Source: Candidatus Accumulibacter proximus
Lineage (GTDB): Bacteria; Pseudomonadota; Gammaproteobacteria; Burkholderiales; Rhodocyclaceae
Length of the DNA: 64,000 nt
NCBI GenBank assembly: GCA_016709675.1
Contig: JADJMH010000034.1
Span: 310,001 to 374,000 of the forward strand
Direction: 5' to 3'
The translations under genes and the position numbers were made by a program. The notes below the pieces were generated by a model that made no database searches, was not told the DNA's origin, and was given only the letters and a program-made list of their open reading frames with translations. Of the stretch, positions 55,531 through 64,000 are shown one piece after another (within the stretch, counting starts at the first letter, position 1; each line of letters begins with the position of its first letter).

Positions 55531-56620
55531 TGGGCGACGATCTTCAGGAGGAACTGGCGGTCGTCCGCCAGCAGATCGACCGACTCGACGGTCAACTGCT
55601 TGAGCTGCTGAACCAGCGTGCGCGGTATGCGCAGCAGGTCGGGGAGATCAAGGCACGCCATGGTGAGGCGGGCTTCATTTACCGTCCCGAGCGTGAGGCG
55701 CAGGTACTGCAGCGGATCCAGGAGAACAACCCGGGGCCGCTGTCGAGCGAGAGCGTGACCTGGTTTTTCCGCGAAGTGATGTCGGCCTGTCTGTCGCTTG
55801 AACAGCCGCTCGGCATTGCCTTCCTTGGCCCGCTGGGAACCTTCTCGGAGAGCGCCGTAACCAAGCACTTTGGTCACGCCGCGCGTTTGATGCCACAGAT
55901 TTCGATCGATGATGTTTTCCGGGAAGTCGAGGCCTGTCATGCCGATTACGCCGTGGTGCCGATCGAGAACTCGACCGAGGGGCTATTGGTCGTACGCTGG
56001 ATCTGCTGCTGACGACGCCACTCAAGATATGTGGCGAGGTGGTGCTGCGCATCCATCAGCATCTGCTGTCGAACGAGACGGTACTGGACCGGGTGAGCAA
56101 GGTCTATTCGCACGCCCAGTCGCTGGCGCAATGCCATGAATGGCTGAACCGCTCATTACCGCTGGCGCAGCGCGTGCCGGTGGCGAGCAACGCGCAGGCG
56201 GCCCAACTGGCCGCAGCAGAAGCCGGCGTGGCGGCGATCGCCGGCCAGGCAGCAGCCGAGCGCTATCGGCTGCCGGAGTTGGCCAGCAACATCGAGGACG
56301 AGCCCAACAATACGACGCGCTTCGTCGTCCTCGGTCGGCACGATGCTGGGCCTTCGGGACGTGACAAGACGTCCCTGATCATGTCGGCGCACAATCAGAC
56401 GGGCGCGCTGAGCCAGCTGCTGGCGCCGTTTTCCGATGCCGGGGTGTCGATGACGCGGCTCGAGTCGCGACCGGCGCGGCATACGCTGTGGGAGTACGTT
56501 TTCTTCGTCGATCTCGAAGGTCACCGTAGTGACGCGCCAGTGCGGACGGGGCTCGCGGAACTTGCCCGTCGCGCTCCATACCTCAAGCTTCTTGGTTCCT
56601 ACCCGGTGGCCGCTTACTAG
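55530..56620 (+). pseudogene. pheA: Bifunctional chorismate mutase/prephenate dehydratase, one-base frameshift
   Basis: The N-terminal chorismate mutase (LAVVRQQIDRLDGQLLELLN) and prephenate dehydratase (IAFLGPLGTFSESAV, YAVVPIENSTEG) domains run to 55982, where the frame breaks in a run of four G. Adding one G restores GAIGRTLDLLLTTPLKICGE and the rest through SNAQAAQLAAAEAGVAAIAG, NNTTRFVVLGR and the ACT domain (LESRPARHTLWEYVFFVD). All catalytic parts are otherwise normal, so the total protein would be about 363 residues. In an intact operon with hisC and tyrA this is probably a sequencing error or a very recent mutation. Confidence 0.9.
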
Positions 56621-56648
56621 GCGTATTGCTTTTTTTCGAGGACCGCAG

Positions 56649-57737
56649 ATGTCACTCCACGAGCAATCATTACCGTACATTCGGGCTGTTTCGCCGTACC
56701 AGCCGGGCAAACCGATCACCCAGCTGGCGCGCGAAATGGGGCTTGCCGTCGACCAGATCGTCAAGCTGGCTTCGAACGAGAATCCTCTGGGGATGAGCCC
56801 GAGGGCACTCACGGCAGGGGTTGAGGCGATGGCCGATCTGGCGCGTTACCCGGATGACTTCGCTCTCAAGCAGGCGCTGGCCGAGCGGACCGGTCTGGGT
56901 GTGGAGCGCATCGTTCTTGGCAACGGATCCAATGACGTCCTTGATCTGATCGCCAGAGTCTTTCTCGCGCCAGGTCGGTCGGCGATCTTTGCCCAGTATG
57001 CCTTTGCTGTTTACCCGCTGGCGACGCTGACTGCCGGGGCCGAGGGGATTGCCGTTGCGGCCAGGGATTTCGGTCATGATCTGCAGGCCATGCGGGCAGC
57101 GCTTCGACCCGACACGCGGTTGATCTGGATCGCCAACCCCAACAATCCGACCGGAACCTTTCTGCCTTATCCGCAGCTCCGGCGTTTCGTCCAGTCGGTG
57201 CCGGCGGATGTCGTGGTGGTGCTCGACGAAGCGTATAACGAATACCTGCCGCCTGCCGAGCGATGCGAGACGACGGCCTGGTTATCTGAAACGCCGAATC
57301 TGGTGATCACCCGCACCTTCTCCAAGATCTATGGTCTGGCCGGCCTGCGCATCGGTTACGCGCTGACTTCGGCCGACATCGCGGACCTCATGAACCGCGT
57401 CCGGCAGCCATTCAACTGCAACAATCTTGCCCTGGCTGCGGCCGCCGCGGCGCTAGACGACCACCAGTTCGTTGCCGCCAGCTACGCGCTGAACCGTTCC
57501 GGCATGGAGCAGATCGTCGGTGGATTGAAGCGTCTGGGCTGCACGCACATTCCTTCGCACGGCAACTTCGTCACCTTCCGGGTGGCGGATGCCTTCCTGG
57601 CGAACCAGAGGCTGCTCAAGCAGGGCGTCATCGTACGGCCGCTCGTCGCCTATGGCATGCCGGACTGGCTGCGCGTGACAATCGGCACCGAGACTGAGAA
57701 TCTGCGCTTCCTTGCCGCCCTCGAGGCCTCGCTATGA
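56649..57737 (+). CDS. hisC: Histidinol-phosphate aminotransferase
   Basis: A 362-residue PLP enzyme (fold type I). ASNENPLGMSP, the PLP-contacting NPNNPTGTF, DEAYNEY and the Schiff-base Lys in TFSKIYGLAGLRIGY are all present. It is placed between pheA and tyrA, where HisC paralogues commonly serve as aromatic (phenylalanine/tyrosine) aminotransferases. It may therefore act on phenylpyruvate, hydroxyphenylpyruvate or histidinol phosphate. The ATG at 56649 is 28 bases after pheA. Confidence 0.93.
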   Translation: MSLHEQSLPYIRAVSPYQPGKPITQLAREMGLAVDQIVKLASNENPLGMSPRALTAGVEAMADLARYPDDFALKQALAERTGLGVERIVLGNGSNDVLDLIARVFLAPGRSAIFAQYAFAVYPLATLTAGAEGIAVAARDFGHDLQAMRAALRPDTRLIWIANPNNPTGTFLPYPQLRRFVQSVPADVVVVLDEAYNEYLPPAERCETTAWLSETPNLVITRTFSKIYGLAGLRIGYALTSADIADLMNRVRQPFNCNNLALAAAAAALDDHQFVAASYALNRSGMEQIVGGLKRLGCTHIPSHGNFVTFRVADAFLANQRLLKQGVIVRPLVAYGMPDWLRVTIGTETENLRFLAALEASL

Positions 57738-57762
57738 GCCGCCACTGTGCCCGGGTGCTGCC

Positions 57763-58650
57763 ATGAGCGGCGCACCATTGTTCGACAAGGTTGTCGTTTT
57801 CGGCGTCGGTCTGATCGGCGGTTCCTTCGCACTGGCGCTGAAGGCCGCCGGGCAGGCAGGCGAGATCGTCGGTTTCGGGCGCACGCTGGGTTCTCTGAAC
57901 CAGGCGCTGCAACTGGGGATTCTGGACCGCGTGGGTTTCAACGTCGGGCAGGAGGTGTCGAGTGCTGACCTCGTACTGATCGCCACGCCAGTTGGCAAGA
58001 CGGCGGAGATCATGGCCCGCATGGCCCCTTGCCTGGGACACCAGACAGTGGTTACCGACGGTGGCAGCACCAAGGAGGACGTGGTTGCGGCAGCCCGCAT
58101 GCATTTCGGCAACAGGATCGGCCAGTTCGTTCCCGCCCATCCGATCGCCGGCGCGGAAAACAGTGGTGTGTTGGCTGCGCGGGCGGATCTCTATCGCGAC
58201 AAGCAGGTGGTACTGACGCCATTGCCGGAAAACGGTCCGCCGCACGTGGCCCGCGTACGTTCGGCCTGGGAGTGTTGCGGCGGCCTGGTGAGGGAGTTGA
58301 CCGCAGCCGAGCACGACCGGATTTTCGCCGCGGTCAGTCATCTGCCACACCTCCTTTCGTTTGCCCTGGTGCATGAACTGGCTAAGCGAGACAATCGTGA
58401 TGTATTGTTCGGCTTTGCCGCCAGCGGCTTCCGGGATTTCACGCGCATTGCGGCCAGCCACCCGGAGATGTGGCGCGATATTTGCCTAGCCAATCGGACG
58501 GCCTTGCTCGACGAACTTGACCGCTACCGCGCGCAACTCGACCAGCTGCGTGATGCGCTGCAACGGGGTGACGGTGCCGCCCTGGAGACGACCTTCGACC
58601 TTGCCAGGGCGGCTCGGCGCGAGTGGGCCGAACGTAAGAGGCAGGAGTGA
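57763..58650 (+). CDS. tyrA: Prephenate dehydrogenase
   Basis: A 295-residue NAD(P)-dependent enzyme converting prephenate (or arogenate) to a tyrosine precursor. The dinucleotide fold starts VVVFGVGLIGGSFALAL; the active-site His is in PAHPIAGAENSG and the helical dimerisation domain has AAVSHLPHLLSFALV. The ATG at 57763 is preferred over the frame start at 57712. Its stop overlaps the aroA/cmk GTG by three bases. Confidence 0.95.
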   Translation: MSGAPLFDKVVVFGVGLIGGSFALALKAAGQAGEIVGFGRTLGSLNQALQLGILDRVGFNVGQEVSSADLVLIATPVGKTAEIMARMAPCLGHQTVVTDGGSTKEDVVAAARMHFGNRIGQFVPAHPIAGAENSGVLAARADLYRDKQVVLTPLPENGPPHVARVRSAWECCGGLVRELTAAEHDRIFAAVSHLPHLLSFALVHELAKRDNRDVLFGFAASGFRDFTRIAASHPEMWRDICLANRTALLDELDRYRAQLDQLRDALQRGDGAALETTFDLARAARREWAERKRQE

Positions 58651-60617
58651 GCGGGGACTTCATCGATCTGCCGCAGGTGCTGACGGCGCAGGGCAGGGTA
58701 CGTCTGCCGGGCTCGAAAAGCATCTCCAATCGGGTTCTGCTATTGGCCGCTCTGGCCGTGGGGAGGACGGAGCTGCGCGAGGTGCTGGTGTCCGACGACA
58801 CGGCGCGCATGTTCGATGCACTTCGGACGCTCGGCGTAGCTGTCGAGTTGCTGGCAGATAACGCTGTTGCCATTACCGGTTGCGGTGGCATGTTGCCCGT
58901 TCGTCAGGCCGATCTCTTTCTCGGTAACGCCGGGACTGCCTTCCGGCCGCTGACTGCGGTGCTGGCTTTCTCTGGTGGTCACTACCGGCTGACCGGCGTG
59001 CCGCGCATGCACGAACGACCGATCGCCGATCTGGTCGATGGTTTGCGACAGTTGGGCGCAGACATCAGCTACCTTGGTGTCGAGGGCTTTCCGCCGCTGG
59101 CCATTCGTCCCCCCGCAAGCTGCGCGCTGAGTACGGTCAGAGTGCGTGGCGATGTGTCCAGCCAGTTCCTGACCGGTTTGCTGATGGCGCTGCCCTTGCG
59201 CGGCGTCGAAACCAAGGTGGAAGTGGTCGGCGAGCTGATCTCCAAACCCTACGTGGACATCACGCTGGCCAGCATGGCGCGTTTCGGCGTGCAGGTGCTG
59301 CGCGATAGCTGGCGATGCTTTACGGTGCGGGCGGGCAGTTCGTATTGCTCGCCGGGGGTGGTCCATGTTGAAGGCGACGCTTCGTCAGCGTCGTACTTTC
59401 TGGCCCTTGGCGCGATTGGCGGTGGGCCGATGCGCGTTGAGGGCGTCGGTCTCGACTCGATTCAGGGCGATGTACGTTTTGCCGATGCGCTGGCCAGCAT
59501 GGGGGCTCGAATCACCTCGGGAGCCAACTGGATCGAGGCTTCCTCGCCGCTGCCGGAAGGTGCTGGCGTTAGGCTGCAAGGCGTCGAACTGGATTGCAAC
59601 CACATCCCTGACGCGGCCATGACGCTGGCAACCACCGCCCTGTTTGCCGAAGGACCAACCACCCTGACAAACATTGCCAGTTGGCGGGTCAAGGAAACCG
59701 ACCGCATCGCGGCGATGGCGACCGAGTTGCGGAAGCTGGGTGCGGTGGTCGAGCAAGGATCGGATTTCATTCGCGTTTTTCCGCCGGTCGGGGTGCAGGG
59801 TCTGCGGCCGGCTGCGATCGACACCTACGATGACCACCGGATCGCGATGTGTTTCTCGCTGGCGGCCCTCGGCACGCCATTGCGGATCAACGACCCGCAG
59901 ACGGTGGCGAAGACCTTCCCCGACTATTTCGCCTGTTTCGCGAAGGTTACCCGGGCGGTGCCGGTGATTGCCATCGACGGGACGTCTGCCTCGGGCAAGG
60001 GGACGGTCGCGACGCGCGTTGCTCAGGCGCTTGGTTGGCACTACCTCGACTCTGGTGCCCTGTACCGCTTGACCGCATTGGCTGCTTGTCGGGCCGGAAT
60101 TCCCTGGGACGATGAAGCCGGCGTAGCGGCGATAGCTGCCGGGCTGGATGTCGAGTTCGCCGGGGCGACGATCATGCTGTCTGGCGATGAGGTTTCGGAT
60201 GCTATCCGTAGCGAAGAGATCTCTGCTGCAGCATCGCGGGTGGCGGCGCTTCCCGCCGTGCGTGCTGCGCTGTTGTTCCGGCAGCGGGCTTTCCGGCGGC
60301 CACCCGGACTGGTAGCTGACGGACGCGACATGGGCTCGGTGGTCTTCCCTGATTCAGCGACCAAGGTCTTCCTCACCGCGAGTGTCGAGATGCGCGCCGC
60401 GAGGCGGTATAAGCAGTTGATCGAAAAAGGAATGGCTGCTAGTATTGCAGCCCTCTCGCTGGATCTGCGCGAGCGCGACGAACGGGATAGCCAACGTAGC
60501 GTCGCTCCGATGCAGCAGGGTGCGGATGCTGAATTGCTCGACACGACGAGCCTGACCATCGAAACAGCGGTGGCGCAGGTGCTGGACTGGGTCAACAAGG
60601 TTCCGAAAAGAGGGTAA
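58647..60617 (+). CDS. aroA-cmk: Fused 3-phosphoshikimate 1-carboxyvinyltransferase / cytidylate kinase
   Basis: A 656-residue two-domain protein in one uninterrupted frame. Residues 1-435 are AroA (EPSP synthase): PGSKSISNRVL at 21-31, LGNAGTAFRPLTAVL, and DDHRIAMCFSLAAL near the end. From residue 438 cytidylate kinase begins with the P-loop IDGTSASGKGT, then DGRDMGSVVFPD and the Arg-rich lid RERDERDSQR. AroA makes EPSP in the shikimate pathway; Cmk phosphorylates CMP and dCMP. The GTG at 58647 has AGGCAGGA upstream and overlaps tyrA. In many other bacteria the two are separate adjacent genes upstream of rpsA. Confidence 0.95.
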   Translation: MSGDFIDLPQVLTAQGRVRLPGSKSISNRVLLLAALAVGRTELREVLVSDDTARMFDALRTLGVAVELLADNAVAITGCGGMLPVRQADLFLGNAGTAFRPLTAVLAFSGGHYRLTGVPRMHERPIADLVDGLRQLGADISYLGVEGFPPLAIRPPASCALSTVRVRGDVSSQFLTGLLMALPLRGVETKVEVVGELISKPYVDITLASMARFGVQVLRDSWRCFTVRAGSSYCSPGVVHVEGDASSASYFLALGAIGGGPMRVEGVGLDSIQGDVRFADALASMGARITSGANWIEASSPLPEGAGVRLQGVELDCNHIPDAAMTLATTALFAEGPTTLTNIASWRVKETDRIAAMATELRKLGAVVEQGSDFIRVFPPVGVQGLRPAAIDTYDDHRIAMCFSLAALGTPLRINDPQTVAKTFPDYFACFAKVTRAVPVIAIDGTSASGKGTVATRVAQALGWHYLDSGALYRLTALAACRAGIPWDDEAGVAAIAAGLDVEFAGATIMLSGDEVSDAIRSEEISAAASRVAALPAVRAALLFRQRAFRRPPGLVADGRDMGSVVFPDSATKVFLTASVEMRAARRYKQLIEKGMAASIAALSLDLRERDERDSQRSVAPMQQGADAELLDTTSLTIETAVAQVLDWVNKVPKRG

Positions 60618-60808
60618 AGCGGTAGCTGCCGTTTGCCCGTGGTGTCACCAGCTCGACGCGTCGTTCCGTTGGCCCGGCAGCTTCGCCGCCCAGGGTCTGT
60701 CGGTGCAGTGTCCTCGCTTCCCCGCTGGGGTGAAGTTTCCGGAGTAGCCGGAACTGGTGATTGTTTTCAACTCACCCCGCAGTTCTGCGGTTAGGTAATT
60801 CAACTCAT

Positions 60809-62506
<1,698 letters not shown>

Positions 62507-62516
62507 GGTTAAAGGA

Positions 62517-62810
62517 ATGACCAAGTCGGATCTCATCGCCGAACTGGCTGGGCGTTTTCCGCAGCTGGTCGCCAAGGACGCGGATATGTCGGTGAAAATG
62601 ATTCTCGATGCGATGGCAGAGGCCCTGGCCAGGGGGGACCGCATCGAGATCCGCGGTTTCGGCAGTTTTGCGCTGAACTACCGTCCACCGCGCGTCGGCC
62701 GCAACCCGAAGTCTGGTGAAAAGGTCGAGGTTCCCGAAAAGTGGGTGCCGCACTTCAAGGCAGGCAAGGAACTGCGAGAGCGCGTGGACGGTTCGCTGGA
62801 ATCGATCTGA
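62517..62810 (+). CDS. ihfB: Integration host factor subunit beta
   Basis: A 97-residue HU/IHF-family DNA-bending protein; forms IHF with an alpha subunit encoded elsewhere. The beta-arm motif GRNPKSGEKVEVPEKWVPHF carries the conserved Pro that intercalates in DNA. The rpsA-ihfB order is conserved across proteobacteria. AAAGGAATG at the start includes the AGGA binding site close to the ATG. Confidence 0.97.
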   Translation: MTKSDLIAELAGRFPQLVAKDADMSVKMILDAMAEALARGDRIEIRGFGSFALNYRPPRVGRNPKSGEKVEVPEKWVPHFKAGKELRERVDGSLESI

Positions 62811-62882
62811 GTGTGGTCACACCATGGCGTATTTGCGGGCGGTAACGAGAGTTGCCGCCCGTTTTCTGTGGGAGGGTGATTG

Positions 62883-63164
62883 ATGCGTGCGTTGCTGTGG
62901 GCTGCGAGAATCGTCCTTTTCCTTTTCCTTCTTGTGTTCGCCATCAAGAACACCGAGCCGGTGGGTGTCCGGTTCCTGCTGGACAGCGTCTGGCATGCAC
63001 CGCTGGTGATCGTCTTGCTGGCTTTCTTCGTTGCTGGTGCCGCACTTGCTGTCCTGTCGCTGCTTGGCAGCGTGTTTGGTCTGCGTCGGGAGGTCGCGAA
63101 ACTGAAGCGTGAACTGAAGGAGAGGCCTGGTAGCCTGGTCATGCACCAGGATCCCCTGGCCTGA
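62883..63164 (+). CDS. lapA: Lipopolysaccharide assembly protein A (LapA/DUF1049)
   Basis: A 93-residue membrane protein with two helices (about residues 3-22 and 41-64) and a basic coiled-coil C-terminus (LRREVAKLKRELKERPG), the LapA domain. The ATG at 62883 has GGAGG seven bases upstream. With LapB downstream it takes part in lipopolysaccharide regulation; order ihfB-lapA-lapB is the usual one. Confidence 0.92.
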   Translation: MRALLWAARIVLFLFLLVFAIKNTEPVGVRFLLDSVWHAPLVIVLLAFFVAGAALAVLSLLGSVFGLRREVAKLKRELKERPGSLVMHQDPLA

Positions 63165-63264
63165 ACCGGTCGGGCAGGCCGCCGGCTGGCTGGCCGAGGA
63201 TCATCGCTCTTGCCATTCGGGCAACTGCAGTTGTCCGGTCATATTATCCTCGAAGGCCTCATCA

Positions 63265-64000
63265 ATGATCGAGTTCGAGTATTGGCAGCTATTGCTTTTT
63301 CCGCTGTTTTTTGGTCTTGGCTGGGCCGCCGCGCGCATCGATATCCGGCATCTGGTGAAGGAGTCGCGCGCCCTGCCGCGTTCGTATTTTCAAGGTCTCA
63401 ACTTTTTGCTCAACGAGCAGCCGGACCGCGCCATAGAGGCTTTTGTTGAAGCCGTCAAGGTCGACCCGCAGACCGTGGAACTCCACTTTGCGCTCGGCAG
63501 CCTCTTCCGCCGTCGCGGGGAAACCGACCGTGCTATCCGGATGCACCAGAATCTGATCGAACGCGAGGATCTGAAACAGGATCTGAAACTGCAGGCACTG
63601 GCCGAACTCGGACAGGACTATCTCAAGGCCGGCCTGCTCGACCGCGCAGAGGAGGTCTTTGACCGGTTGCGCAACTCCGAACTGGCCGAAAGCGCCAAGC
63701 GCAACCTCCTCGAGATCTATCAGCTTGAAAAGGATTGGGAGAAGGCGGTCGCGATCGCCTCTGAACTGCCGGACTTCGCTTCCCACAAGGAGGTTGCCGA
63801 GTACTACTGTGAACTAGCCGCGGCCGAGATGATGCGCTCGCGGCGCGAACTGGCGGCGGCTCACCTGCATAGCGCGCTCGAGCGTAATCGGAAGTGCGTT
63901 CGCGCCAGTCTTCTCCAGGGCGATATCCAGTTGCAACAGGATCAGCCGATCGCCGCCATCGAATCGTGGCAGCGGATCGAACAGCAGGATCCAACTTATC
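63265..64000 (+). CDS. lapB: Lipopolysaccharide assembly protein B (LapB/YciM), 3' end outside window
   Basis: 245 codons are present from the ATG at 63265. A single N-terminal anchor (MIEFEYWQLLLFPLFFGLGW) is followed by tetratricopeptide repeats (RSYFQGLNFLLNEQPDRAIE, LHFALGSLFRRRGETDRAIR and so on). LapB controls LpxC turnover and lipid A synthesis through FtsH at the inner membrane. The C-terminal rubredoxin-like zinc domain lies beyond the window edge. Confidence 0.95.
   Translation, partial: MIEFEYWQLLLFPLFFGLGWAAARIDIRHLVKESRALPRSYFQGLNFLLNEQPDRAIEAFVEAVKVDPQTVELHFALGSLFRRRGETDRAIRMHQNLIEREDLKQDLKLQALAELGQDYLKAGLLDRAEEVFDRLRNSELAESAKRNLLEIYQLEKDWEKAVAIASELPDFASHKEVAEYYCELAAAEMMRSRRELAAAHLHSALERNRKCVRASLLQGDIQLQQDQPIAAIESWQRIEQQDPTY

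Noticed and set aside
60777..60790. CCGCAG-TT-CTGCGG hairpin in the rpsA leader
   Set aside because: Autoregulatory structure is plausible for rpsA, but a short hairpin alone does not show it.

Overview
The window looks like a chromosomal segment of a high-GC betaproteobacterium of the Rhodocyclales type, with Candidatus Accumulibacter or a close relative as my best guess. The reasons are the earP-efp pair with Arg32 in EF-P, the rpoE-rseC-degP-lepA-lepB-rnc-era-recO-pdxJ-acpS order, a fused aroA-cmk, uvrC-pgsA-tRNA-Gly-tRNA-Cys synteny, and an FNR/hemerythrin/HemN low-oxygen cluster beside copper-handling genes. This is family and synteny recognition only; no database was searched.

Layout. 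1-8.7 kb: copper export (HMA protein, CopA, SafE-like protein) and an oxygen-responsive cluster (HemN, FNR, SirB2-like, NnrS-like membrane protein, DUF2249, hemerythrin, UspA). It carries three perfect FNR boxes, two of them arranged to serve divergent promoters. 8.9-13.4 kb: ordinary metabolic genes (clan AA protease, Nudix hydrolase, CobD/CbiB-like protein, thiolase) ending in a strong terminator. 13.5-24.2 kb: an accessory region. It holds a polysaccharide co-polymerase fused to a degenerate tyrosine-recombinase domain, a scar where SulP, an ISKra4-type transposase and an aldo/keto reductase are all broken, and a cluster with a ten-helix membrane protein ending in a deoxyribosyltransferase/TIR-like domain, a TIR protein with an LCAT-like lipase fold lacking its catalytic residues, and a broken caspase-like gene coupled to the TIR gene. 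The region stops at the 3' side of tRNA-Cys. 24.3-40.7 kb: conserved housekeeping genes (uvrC, pgsA, EF-P modification, and the long nagZ-to-lepB and grx-to-rpoE operons). 40.7-52.3 kb: a second accessory stretch with a cyanase remnant, an SSF symporter, a UvrD-type remnant, an AAA ATPase with two compensating frameshifts, and a decayed type III-like restriction-modification locus enclosing an intact-looking brnTA toxin-antitoxin pair. 52.8-64 kb: gyrA, then pheA (frameshifted)-hisC-tyrA-aroA/cmk-rpsA-ihfB-lapA-lapB.

Single-base indels, several in homopolymers (pheA, mod, the AAA ATPase), recur across the window, including in a housekeeping gene. Some apparent pseudogenes may therefore be sequencing errors. 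Large truncations (SulP, transposase, aldo/keto reductase, caspase, UvrD, cyanase) and the internal deletion in res cannot be explained that way.

The best candidate for something undescribed is the 20.4-24.2 kb caspase/TIR/LCAT-like/deoxyribosyltransferase-like cluster. The polysaccharide co-polymerase-recombinase fusion at 13.5-15.6 kb is second.
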